From the NCBI RefSeq assembly GCF_013302895.1, contig NZ_VJOK01000001.1, positions 5,718,109 through 5,765,850 on the forward strand: a DNA stretch of 47,742 nucleotides, in the 5' to 3' direction. Numbering within the stretch: the stretch's first letter is position 1; every line of letters begins with the position of its first letter. Under the pieces are notes generated by a model. The model saw only the letters and a program-made list of their open reading frames with translations, had not been told where the DNA came from and ran no database searches. The position numbers and the translations under genes were made by a program. This stretch comes from Streptomyces albus subsp. chlorinus. Its GTDB lineage: Bacteria > Actinomycetota > Actinomycetes > Streptomycetales > Streptomycetaceae. Shown here one piece after another: positions 10,739-20,374 of this stretch.

Positions 10739-11956
10739 ATGACACAGCACGACCGCGAAACCGGCGGCACCGAACCGATCACGCCCGGCACCGGACAGGT
10801 GAGCGTCTCCCTGCGCGAGCCTGCCGAACTCGCCGAGGCGTTGCCCTACCTCCTCGGCTTCTATCCGGACGACTCCCTCGTCGTGGTGGCTCTCCACGGC
10901 GAACGTGGCCGCTTCGGCGGCCGGCTCAGGATCGGCATTCCCGATACCGAAGGCGGCCGGGCGGCACTGGCACCGCAGATCGCGGAGTGTCTTGACGTCA
11001 GCGCGCGAGCCCGCGGAGCCAGGCCCGACGGCGCCTTGGTCTTCCTCTGTCAGGAGCCGGACGAAGGGAGCAACGGCCGGGAGGTCATGGAACGGCTGCG
11101 CCCACTTGTCCAGGACCTCCGCCTCGCCTGCGGGAAACGGGAGATGCCCGTCTACGAGGCCCTGTGCCTCTCGGATGGGCGGTACTTCTCCTACTGCTGC
11201 CCTGACCAGCGGTGCTGCCCACCTGAGGGGGTCCCGCTGGGCCGGTCCGGTACCTCGGCCATGGCCGCCGCCGCGGCGTATGCCGGGATTCCCATGCACG
11301 GATCACTGCGGGAGATGGAGAAACGGCTGACCCCACTCGGGCCGCCGTTCTCCGACGAACAGAAGCGGGCGCTCGACAGCCTGAGCCTCCAACTGACCCC
11401 TCGCATGCTCAGGGACGAGGACAGGAAGCAGGTGCGGACCGAGACCCTGGCCCTTCTCGGGCAACTTCTGGAGCGCTTTCAGCGTCGTGCCCCGAAGGCC
11501 GCCACACCGTCGGGTGAGGACGCGCACGACGACGGTCTGCTGAGCCACGACGAGTGCGCGGCGGTGATTCTCGGGCTCCAGGACCGTGAGACGCGTGACC
11601 AGGCGGCCGAGTGGATGGAGGAAGTGGATGTCGCCCCCGCTCTCCGCCTCTGGCGGGCGCTGTCCCGCCGCTGCCCGGGGCCGTACGCCGTCTACTCGGC
11701 AGCTCTCCTCACGCTCGCGGGCTGGGTCGCCTGGTCGGGCGGCGACGTGCCGACCGCCAGGGTCTCCCTGGGCCTGGCCCTACGAGTCGACCCGGACTAC
11801 CTGCTGGCGCAGCTCCTGCATCACGCCTGCAACGAAGGACTCGACCCCAAGCTGGTGCGCCGTTGCCTCCGGGCGGAGCGTGAGGGGCGGCGGTACGGAG
11901 AGGAGGGTGAGAAGGAGGAAGGAGAGACCGATGGCGGCGCGGGAAGTGCCTTCTGA
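10739..11956 (+). CDS. DUF4192 domain-containing protein
   Basis: A 405-residue actinobacterial protein of the DUF4192 family; function unknown. The hallmark start PAELAEALPYLLGFYPDDSLVVVALHG (residues about 29-55) is present. It is followed by ARPDGALVFLCQE, YEALCLSDGRYFSYCCPDQRCCPPEGVPL and a C-terminal helical part with GDVPTARVSLGLALRVDPDYLLAQLLHHA. The CCPDQRCC cluster could bind metal, but this is inference. ATG 10739 is chosen because conserved sequence begins soon after; an earlier ATG at 10664 overlaps the DnaA-like boxes. Divergence from the RecQ-like gene suggests shared control. Confidence 0.85.
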   Translation: MTQHDRETGGTEPITPGTGQVSVSLREPAELAEALPYLLGFYPDDSLVVVALHGERGRFGGRLRIGIPDTEGGRAALAPQIAECLDVSARARGARPDGALVFLCQEPDEGSNGREVMERLRPLVQDLRLACGKREMPVYEALCLSDGRYFSYCCPDQRCCPPEGVPLGRSGTSAMAAAAAYAGIPMHGSLREMEKRLTPLGPPFSDEQKRALDSLSLQLTPRMLRDEDRKQVRTETLALLGQLLERFQRRAPKAATPSGEDAHDDGLLSHDECAAVILGLQDRETRDQAAEWMEEVDVAPALRLWRALSRRCPGPYAVYSAALLTLAGWVAWSGGDVPTARVSLGLALRVDPDYLLAQLLHHACNEGLDPKLVRRCLRAEREGRRYGEEGEKEEGETDGGAGSAF

Positions 11957-12020
11957 GATCCATCGGGACCTGCTCAGGCCGAGGAAGGAGGTGTCAATGG
12001 CGCTCGCGAAGCCACTGTTT

Positions 12021-12043
12021 ATCGTCAGGGAGACGACTATGAT
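12021..12043 (+). promoter_or_regulatory. leaderless promoter with candidate NrtR-type operator
   Basis: TATGAT (12038-12043) lies 6 nt before ATG 12050. Directly upstream, ATCGTC-AGGGA-GACGAC (12021-12037) is an imperfect inverted repeat with a GTC-N5-GAC core, resembling the general layout of NrtR operators as I recall them. A repressor there would cover the spacer between -35 and -10, so autoregulation by the downstream NrtR-like protein is plausible. Confidence 0.45.
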
Positions 12044-12049
12044 CACGCC

Positions 12050-12796
12050 ATGCCCTACGATCCATCGGCTTTCCCGCCTTTCGCCGTCACCGTCGACCTC
12101 GTGGTGCTCACAGTCCGCAAAGACGCGCTCTGTGTCCTGGTCGTGCGCCGGGGGGAGCCTCCTTACCAGGGCAGGTGGGCACTGCCGGGGGGGTTCGTAC
12201 GGGACGACGAGGATCTTGAGGCGGCGGCAGCGCGCGAGCTTGCCGAGGAGACCGGGCTGCGTCCACACGCCCCCGAGGGGCCAGGGGTGCATCTCGAACA
12301 GCTCGCCACCTACGGCGCTCCCGACCGTGACCCGAGGATGCGGGTGGTCAGCGTCGCCCACCTCGTTCTCGCGCCCGACCTCCCCGCTCCCATCGCGGGC
12401 GGGGACGCGCGCAGCGCCAGGTGGGCGCCGACGGACACGCTCCTGGGGCCGGTGGATGCCAACGGCTGGGACGCCGAGCAGGCGCCGCTCGCCTTCGACC
12501 ACGACCGCATTCTGCTGGACGGGGTGGAGCGGGCGCGCTCCAAGATCGAGTACTCCTCGCTCGCCACCGCTTTCTGCCCGCCCGAGTTCACGGTGGGCGA
12601 GCTGCGGCGGGTGTACGAGGCGGTGTGGGGCGTGGCGCTCGACCCGCGGAACTTCCACCGGAAGGTGACGGGAACGCCTGGCTTCCTCGTGCCGACCGGT
12701 GGGACGACGACCCGGCAGGGTGGCCGTCCGGCGCAACTCTTCCGTGCTGGAGGAGCCACGCTGCTCAACCCGCCCATGTTGCGCCCGGAGATCTAG
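12050..12796 (+). CDS. NUDIX hydrolase with C-terminal winged helix (NrtR-like regulator)
   Basis: A 248-residue two-domain protein. Residues 48-70 form a complete NUDIX box (GX5EX7REUXEEXGU: GFVRDDE ... RELAEETGL), so it can probably hydrolyse ADP-ribose or a related nucleotide. The C-terminal half, PPEFTVGELRRVYEAVWG ... LDPRNFHRKV, is the winged-helix domain typical of NrtR, the ADP-ribose-responsive repressor of NAD biosynthesis. NrtR repressors have often lost the catalytic box, so the intact box favours an enzyme or dual-function protein. ATG 12050 is favoured by the leaderless TATGAT promoter; a strong Shine-Dalgarno upstream (11986-11992) serves a different frame. The ADP-ribosylglycohydrolase gene nearby would produce its likely ligand. 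Confidence 0.88.
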   Translation: MPYDPSAFPPFAVTVDLVVLTVRKDALCVLVVRRGEPPYQGRWALPGGFVRDDEDLEAAAARELAEETGLRPHAPEGPGVHLEQLATYGAPDRDPRMRVVSVAHLVLAPDLPAPIAGGDARSARWAPTDTLLGPVDANGWDAEQAPLAFDHDRILLDGVERARSKIEYSSLATAFCPPEFTVGELRRVYEAVWGVALDPRNFHRKVTGTPGFLVPTGGTTTRQGGRPAQLFRAGGATLLNPPMLRPEI

Positions 12797-12951
12797 CCCG
12801 GCATCGCCGCGTGGCTGCCGTCCGGAGGGGGAGTCCGTAGGCAGTCCGCTCCGTCTCACTGCGGGAGTCGGGCGAGCGGCTTACCCGGAAAGTCGGAAAT
12901 ATCGCGTTATCTTGCAGTGGTGCGTCCGCCATGCGTTCTGCGGGAGAAGCG

Positions 12952-15783
12952 ATGATTCAGGCCATCGGACTCACCAGCACGGCCCGGCGCAAGCGCCTGC
13001 CGCACGTCGACGACCTCACCTTCGAGGCGCGTTCCGGCAACGTCACGGTGCTGCTGGGCCCGGCTGGTTCGGGTAAGAGCGAAGCGCTGCGGTTGATGCT
13101 GCAACTCGTTCCAGGTCGCGGTGTGGCGCTCTTCCGAGGCCGGCCGGTACAGCGGATCCCGTATCCGGCCCGGGAGATCGGGGTCCTGCTGGGTGATGTC
13201 CCAGGGCATCCGGCCCGTACCGCCCGCGGCCATCTGCGGATGTTGACCGCGGTCGCGGGGGTGCCGGTGGAGCGGGCCGATGAAGTACTGGAGGTGGTCG
13301 GGCTCAGCGGTCTCGCCGAAGAGCGGCTGGGGAATTTCTCGCTGGGGATGGACCGCCGACTCGGGATGGCCGCGGCGCTGCTGGGTGACCCGCACACGCT
13401 GGTGCTGGACGAGCCGACTCGGGGGCTCTCGCCGCGGGAGGCCAGTTGGCTGCACGGGCTGTTGCGGGGTTATGCGGAGCAGGGCGGGCTGGTCCTGGTC
13501 GCCTCGCGCGACCCGCGGGAGGCCGCACGGATCGCCGACCGTGTGGTGTCGATCGACGACGGCAGGCTGGTCGCGGACCAGGACGCGGCGGACTTCTCAC
13601 GGACGCGGCTGCGTCCTCGGGTCGCGGTCAGGACGCCGCATGCGGAGCGCTTCGCAGCCGTGCTTTCGCAGGAGGCACGGAGTACGGAGCGAACTCGCAA
13701 GGGAAGGGCGGCGGTTGAAGTGGTGTGTGAAGGGGGGAGCCGGATCTCCGTGTACGGAACGGACTGCGCGACGGTGGGGGAGATGGCCTATAGGCACGGC
13801 ATCCTCGTGCACCAGTTGACGGACGAGGTGGGGGACGCGGGGGATACCTCCCGGCCCGGGCCCTTGATGAGAGCGGATGGCCGGAACTCGTCCCGGACGC
13901 CGGGGACCAGCCCAACCACCTGCCCCGCGGGGCCTTCCGGGGAGGACACGAAGCGGGCTGATGCGGAGGGTGGTTGTGCGGGCGCGGTGGAGGTCGAGCG
14001 GACTGACGGCGCGGGGGCGGCACAGAACCGGAGCGCCATCAGTTCCGGGCACGCCTCGGTTCCCGCACCGGGTGCCTACACGCCGGCCCGCGGCAGTGTG
14101 ACCGCGGCTGAGGGAGCGACAAGGGGCGCAGGGGGCGCGGAACCCGGCGTGGTTCCGCATGCGGATGGCGCACCGGGTACCGAGACCGGGCGTCCGGAGG
14201 CCGGGGAACGGGACGTTGCGGAGGAGGGGAGCGGAGAACACCGGGAGTCGGCTGCTGATCGCGGCACTGATTCGGAGGACGCGCTCGTACCCACGGTGCC
14301 GGGGAAGTACCGGAGCGCCGAAGGGAGTCCGTCCGGTGAATCGCAACCGCTGCCACAAGTGACGACGGGCCGCCCAGCAACGGCCCCGCCCTCGGCCACG
14401 GCACCGACCACAGCGCCGGCCTCGGTTACGTCCACGGCATCGGCCTCAGTCCCGGCAGAGGGTTCGGCCTCTGCCCCCGCTTCGACCGCTACTGACGCGT
14501 CGGGGCCTGCCGCGCCCTCCACTCCGGTCTCGGGGCCGGACGAGCATCTGGGCGATGAGACCGTTTCGCGGCCGGAGGGAAGGGCTCCGGCAAGCCCGGA
14601 TCGGGCCGGTGGGGTTGCGCGGGGTCGGGTTGGGGAGGGCTTGGCACGCGAGGGCGAGGAGCCGGGGCGAGGTTCCGAGCCGAAGAGTTCGGCAGCGTAC
14701 GCCCGGGGGGCGACGGGGAAGCGGACGCGTGGTGGCATGGCCGGACACGTGCCGGGTGTGTGGTCACTGGTCCGGAGGGTCTGGGCCGTCACCGCCGGGG
14801 CGGAGGCAGGTGTGTCGGAGGAGGGAGGAGCGGCGAACGGTACGGCTCGAAAGGACGCCGCGGTCGTGCTGCCGGTGTCGCCTGTGGTGCGTCGGCCGGG
14901 GCCGATCGCGCCGGTGCGGTACGAGCTGCGGCGGTTGTTCGGTGTCCGCACGCCCTGGGTGCTGTTGGGGCTCTCGCTGTTGGCGGGGCTGATCGTTTCG
15001 GTGGTGGTCGCGGGTGTCGGTGTCGGCGCGGAGGCCGATCCGGACACGGGTCTCGCCCCCGGGATCAAACTGCTGACGGGATGGCCTCCCGGTTCGCCCT
15101 TCTTCGTGCCGCCGGCCGCACTGGTGGCCGGTTTGGTGGGGGCGACGGCATTCGGGCAGGAGTTCCGGTACCCGGCTCTTGTGCCGGCGCAGGTGCCGGT
15201 GCCACGGAGACTCGGTCTGTTGGCGGCCAAGCTCGCGGTGACGGGTGGTACGGCTGTGGCCCTTTGCGTGGCGACCGCTATGCTCAACGGCGCCACGCTG
15301 ACGCTCTTCTACGGTGCGGACAGCGGCGCGTTCACCTTCCCCGCCAACAGCTTCGACCCGGCGAATCTCACCAGCTTCTCCGTGCCGAGCGGTCCGGGAG
15401 CGGCAGATATGGCGCCCTCGTTGGGGGTGCAGGTGCTCGCGGTGTTCGCGCTCTGCGTCGGTTGTGCCTGGGCCGGACTTCTGGCCGCAGGCGTTTTCCG
15501 GTCAACGCTTCTGGGCGCGGCTGCGGTTGTCGCGGTGCCGCTGCTGGTCGCGCCGTTGGTGCGGAAGGTGGCGGTCGGGCCGGAGGGGCAGTCGTTCGAG
15601 GGGCTGCCGGAACGGTTGCGTTCCGTCCTGCTCTTCCCCTGGCCTTCAGCGGTCGAGCAGTGGGGGTCGGTGGCAGGCCAGATCGCATCCCAACCGGTCG
15701 GTCGGGCTCTCACCTTGTCGGTGACCGTCCTGTTCTGCGCCTACGTTCTCACCTGCGTCAGGGGGCGGCCGAGACGGCGGTGA
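12952..15783 (+). CDS. ABC transporter ATPase-permease fusion with long disordered linker
   Basis: A 943-residue protein. Residues 1-280 are an ABC ATPase: Walker A GPAGSGKS (36-43), a divergent signature NFSLGMDRRLG (129-139), Walker B LVLDEP (151-156). About 355 residues (290-645) are then an Ala/Gly/Pro/Ser/Thr/Glu-rich linker without structure. From about 647 (PVRYELRRLFGVRTPWVLLG) the protein becomes a membrane domain with roughly six hydrophobic helices, as in ABC-2 type permeases. This suggests a one-chain exporter with unknown substrate. ATG 12952 is preferred (GGGAG five bases upstream, and homologues begin MIQAIGL); ATG 12931 is also in frame, with a TATCTT -10-like hexamer at 12908-12913. 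No partner gene adjoins. Confidence 0.82.
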   Translation: MIQAIGLTSTARRKRLPHVDDLTFEARSGNVTVLLGPAGSGKSEALRLMLQLVPGRGVALFRGRPVQRIPYPAREIGVLLGDVPGHPARTARGHLRMLTAVAGVPVERADEVLEVVGLSGLAEERLGNFSLGMDRRLGMAAALLGDPHTLVLDEPTRGLSPREASWLHGLLRGYAEQGGLVLVASRDPREAARIADRVVSIDDGRLVADQDAADFSRTRLRPRVAVRTPHAERFAAVLSQEARSTERTRKGRAAVEVVCEGGSRISVYGTDCATVGEMAYRHGILVHQLTDEVGDAGDTSRPGPLMRADGRNSSRTPGTSPTTCPAGPSGEDTKRADAEGGCAGAVEVERTDGAGAAQNRSAISSGHASVPAPGAYTPARGSVTAAEGATRGAGGAEPGVVPHADGAPGTETGRPEAGERDVAEEGSGEHRESAADRGTDSEDALVPTVPGKYRSAEGSPSGESQPLPQVTTGRPATAPPSATAPTTAPASVTSTASASVPAEGSASAPASTATDASGPAAPSTPVSGPDEHLGDETVSRPEGRAPASPDRAGGVARGRVGEGLAREGEEPGRGSEPKSSAAYARGATGKRTRGGMAGHVPGVWSLVRRVWAVTAGAEAGVSEEGGAANGTARKDAAVVLPVSPVVRRPGPIAPVRYELRRLFGVRTPWVLLGLSLLAGLIVSVVVAGVGVGAEADPDTGLAPGIKLLTGWPPGSPFFVPPAALVAGLVGATAFGQEFRYPALVPAQVPVPRRLGLLAAKLAVTGGTAVALCVATAMLNGATLTLFYGADSGAFTFPANSFDPANLTSFSVPSGPGAADMAPSLGVQVLAVFALCVGCAWAGLLAAGVFRSTLLGAAAVVAVPLLVAPLVRKVAVGPEGQSFEGLPERLRSVLLFPWPSAVEQWGSVAGQIASQPVGRALTLSVTVLFCAYVLTCVRGRPRRR

Positions 15784-16101
15784 AGGCCTGGGTCGGTCCG
15801 ACCGACTCGTCGAGCCGGCCGGGACTGCCCGGGTGCGGTGCCCGTGGTCCACTTTCGTCGACGAGCCACGACTTCGGCCCGGTTGGTGGTCCCGCATGTC
15901 GAAAAGGGCCCAAACAACGAGAGGTTCACACGTCGGTTGCGCCAATCCGGCTCGCTCAGCGGGCAGGTGGCTCTGACCACAGGTGATGTGGTCCGTTCTT
16001 TCCGATAAGGCGTCAATTGTAAGGGAGTCAGCGATCACCCTTTCGTGTGCTTTTCACCAAAGCCCTCAAGACGATGCTGACCTAGGCCGACACAAGTTGT
16101 C
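15784..16101. other. 318-nt upstream region of whiH
   Basis: No gene is visible. The stretch carries an AT-richer segment from about 15985 to 16090 with the putative whiH control elements, including a perfect inverted repeat and a sigma-WhiG-like -10. Confidence 0.7.
15975..16008 (+). promoter_or_regulatory. inverted repeat next to a sigma-WhiG-like -10, candidate whiH promoter/operator
   Basis: GACCACA (15975-15981) and TGTGGTC (15987-15993) form a perfect 7-bp inverted repeat with a 5-nt spacer. CCGATAA (16002-16008) matches the conserved part of the sigma-WhiG/sigma-28 -10 (GCCGATAA). whiH of S. coelicolor is known to depend on sigma-WhiG and to be repressed by its own product. No good TAAA -35 is found at the expected distance; the inverted repeat occupies that place. 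Confidence 0.5.
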
Positions 16102-17139
16102 GTGACTACCCTTGCGCACTCCATGATGACCGCGGCTCGTTCCGTCGACACAGGCCTCGTCGGCCCGGGCGAGCTGGACCGCTACGCATACGCCGAGTCC
16201 ACGGGGACGGCGCGTACCACCACCAGCGCCTCGGCGTGGGAGGGTTCCGAGGCTGATATGAACCGTGTGAACCGACGTGCGTCCGGTAGCCGTGGCAGGG
16301 GCCTGCACGGCCAACTCGTCCAGCAGCTCGGCCAGATGATCGTCTCGGGCGACCTGGGCGCCGACCGCCCGCTCGTCCCTGAGGAGATCGGCCAGCGCTT
16401 CGAAGTCTCGCGGACAGTTGTACGCGAGTCCCTGCGTGTGCTCGAGGCCAAAGGGCTAGTGAGCGCGCGCCCCAACGTCGGCACCAGGGTCCGGCCGGTC
16501 AGTGACTGGAATCTGCTGGATCCCGACATCATCGAGTGGCGAGCCTTCGGCCCGCAGCGGGAGGGGCAACGGCGCGAGCTGTGCGAGCTGCGCTGGACGA
16601 TCGAGCCCCTCGCCGCGCGGCTCGCCGCGGGGCACAGCCACGACGACGTACAGCAGCGCCTCGTCGACATGGTCGAGATCATGAACCACGCGCAGGCCCA
16701 GGGTGACACCCTGACGTTCTCCCGGGCCGACGCCGAGTTCCACGGCTTGGTCCTCCAGGCCGCCGGCAACCGGATGCTGGAGCACCTCTCCGGCATCGTC
16801 TCCTCGGCCCTCCAGGTCTCCGGTGGGCCGACCGCCTGCTGCGAGCACCCCACCGAGAACGTGGTCACGTACCACCGACGGGTGGCCGAGGCCCTCGCGG
16901 CAGGTGAGGCGAGTGTCGCGGAGACCGCCATGCGGCAGGTGCTGGGTGCCCCCACCGAGTCGGTGCCCGCCGGGCAGGCGGCCCCCGCGGCGGCACCAGG
17001 GCAGGCGGCCCAGGCGGGACAGTCGGCACAGGCGACGGCTCCTGGTGTCCCCGCGGCGGCCGGTCAGTCGGGGCAGGCAGGAGGTACGGGCGCGTCCGGT
17101 GGCGCGGACCATGTGGTGCCTCCGCCCCGTGAGCACTGA
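16102..17139 (+). CDS. whiH: WhiH sporulation regulator (GntR/FadR family)
   Basis: GntR-family regulator required in Streptomyces for sporulation septation in aerial hyphae. The 345-residue protein has a winged helix (LVPEEIGQRFEVSRTVVRES, residues 91-110, then LRVLEAKGLVSARPNVGTRV). An FCD effector domain follows (about 155-285), with ADAEFH (209-214) and VVTYHRR supplying likely metal-binding residues. It stands immediately upstream of hrdB, exactly as whiH does in S. coelicolor. GTG 16102 is the only start giving the known N-terminus MTTLAH; ATG 16123 and 16258 are internal. Residues about 288-337 are an Ala/Gly/Gln-rich insertion placed before the conserved end PPPREH, which looks lineage-specific. 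Confidence 0.9.
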   Translation: MTTLAHSMMTAARSVDTGLVGPGELDRYAYAESTGTARTTTSASAWEGSEADMNRVNRRASGSRGRGLHGQLVQQLGQMIVSGDLGADRPLVPEEIGQRFEVSRTVVRESLRVLEAKGLVSARPNVGTRVRPVSDWNLLDPDIIEWRAFGPQREGQRRELCELRWTIEPLAARLAAGHSHDDVQQRLVDMVEIMNHAQAQGDTLTFSRADAEFHGLVLQAAGNRMLEHLSGIVSSALQVSGGPTACCEHPTENVVTYHRRVAEALAAGEASVAETAMRQVLGAPTESVPAGQAAPAAAPGQAAQAGQSAQATAPGVPAAAGQSGQAGGTGASGGADHVVPPPREH

Positions 17140-17432
17140 GCCCCTCGGCCGCGGACGGGTCACGGGAAACCGAGCGCCGAAGCGTGGGACGCCGAGGTGC
17201 GGAACGTCGGGATTCCGGGCCACCGAGGTAAGGGAGCGCACGATGCTACGCCGGGAGCGCGAGTGAACCGGAGCGGAAGAGCGGGTGTGTGAGCCTGCTC
17301 GACGGGTTGCCCGACCTTCCCGACCTCGGTGTTCCCGTGACCCCCGGTGTTCTTGGCGCTCCTGGTGTTCCCGGGGGCTCGCGGCGTTCGTGATGTTCGC
17401 GGAGCATTCCGGCCCGGTGCCGGGTCGTGTCG

Positions 17433-17498
17433 CCCGGGGCGGCCTTCCTGGCCCCGGGCAACCGGCCCGGGGCGGCCTTCCTGGCCCCGGGCAACCGG
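17433..17498. repeat. 33-bp tandem duplication
   Basis: A 33-bp unit starting CCCGGGGCGGCCTTCCTGG is repeated perfectly at 17433-17465 and 17466-17498, and a third copy begins after it. Each unit contains CCGGGG ... CCCCGG and can fold into a hairpin. Confidence 0.9.
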
Positions 17499-17901
17499 CC
17501 CGGGGCGCTCGGGGGGGTGTCCGGATCACCGAACCCGCCGATACGGCCAACGCGGTTGACGGGGCTGGTACGGCTGACAGCGGATAGGGGAAGGCGCTGG
17601 GACGGCGAGGACTGCTCGTACAGCAGCCGATGTCTCGTCGCTGCTGAACCATCGACCCCGCGCCTGGCCAGAGTCGCCGGTCTCCGTTCACCGCCCGCTT
17701 GCCGTGACTCTCCGTTCCACCCGCTCCCGTCCCGCTTCCCGGGGCTCAGTACTGGAGCGGAGCGAGCGGCGAGGCTGGGTGGGAGTGGGGGTGCGCTCGT
17801 CATCGGGCGGCCAGGGGGCGGATGGAGGGCCGTGGGCCTGACCGCGTGTCGAGGGCGTGGCCGGACGCATGTTTGGGGCGTGCGGGCCATCCCCGCCCTT
17901 T

Positions 17902-17935
17902 CTCACCTGGTGGTCCGGCTCACCTGGTGGTCCGG
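17902..17935. repeat. 17-bp tandem duplication
   Basis: CTCACCTGGTGGTCCGG occurs twice in perfect tandem at 17902-17918 and 17919-17935. Confidence 0.9.
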
Positions 17936-18229
17936 CCGGTCCGCCAGGGCCGAGGCCCTCTCGTCCGCGTCCTCATCCGCCTCCTCGTCCTGTCGACCTC
18001 CTCGTCCTGTCGTCCTGTCGGCGCCAGGCTGCCGCCTGGTTTTCCGGACCCCGCCCGGCCGCCGGGCACGGGACATCGGCCGTCGGTCGCCGGCTACCGG
18101 TCGCCTCGACACGGTCACCCCGTCACTCGGTCGTCCGAGAACGCTCAAGCGACCGCGTCGGCCCAACGGCACCCCAGCAAGCAGCGCCCTCCCCGCGACT
18201 GCCCCGCCGGGTGGCCACCCCACGGAGGC

Positions 18230-18300
18230 GGCACGGCACGAAGGCGGCCACGGCACGAAGGCGTCACGCCACGAAGGCAGCCACGGCAGGGAAGCGGCCA
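18230..18300. repeat. degenerate ~17-bp repeats
   Basis: ACGAAGGCGGCCACGGC-like units recur about three to four times with small changes. Confidence 0.6.
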
Positions 18301-18757
18301 CTCGGGGAAGGCCGAGGTCCCAGGACCGGGCGGTGGCCGTCAGCGAGCCCGTCGGGTCCCGATCCCGACGTCGTCACCGCGACCCCACGCGCATCACCTG
18401 CGGGCGCACCACCTGTGCCCGGTCCGGGTACCAGTACGGCGTGCGTGCCGGGCCGCCGGTGGTGTACCTCTGGTGCCGTTCGTACGTGTACCCACAATCC
18501 GGCCCGGTTCGTCGTCGAGGAGATTTGATCCGGGTTTCTCCGTATATAGGTGGGTACAGGATGTGACTCGGGCCACGTGAAATGGGCGTAACGCTTCCCG
18601 CCCCCACGCGATGACTCAAGAGGTGACAGCCGAGGAGGGAATACGGGCGCCCCTTTCGGGGCTCTTGTCTGCACCGTTATTTCTCCACTGCTCCGCCCGC
18701 GCCGTCGGTTCATCCCCGCCGGCGGTCCGCCGTTTCCATCGTTCCGAGAGGTTGTTC

Positions 18758-20374
<1,617 letters not shown>

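Larger units (their letters stand above)
17140..18757. other. 1.6-kb repeat-rich gap between whiH and hrdB
   Basis: I find no convincing gene on either strand: the open frames are Arg/Pro/Gly-rich and their codon pattern does not look used. The stretch contains several short tandem repeats and must hold the hrdB promoter. The part from 18480 to 18600 is less GC-rich than its surroundings and is the best place for a promoter: TTGATC at 18525-18530, CAGGAT at 18557-18562 and the intervening TATATA are visible, though the spacings are not canonical. A small hairpin, GCCCC-TTTC-GGGGC, lies at about 18649-18662 in the presumed leader. Confidence 0.6.

Noticed and set aside
17427..18566. 379-codon frame between whiH and hrdB
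   Set aside because: Starts in the 33-bp tandem repeat, is Arg/Pro/Ser-rich, has no ribosome-binding site and no recognisable motif.
18638..18662. GGAAT as a possible sigma-R -35 for hrdB
   Set aside because: The required GTT at 18-19 nt spacing is missing (GCT or CTC found instead).
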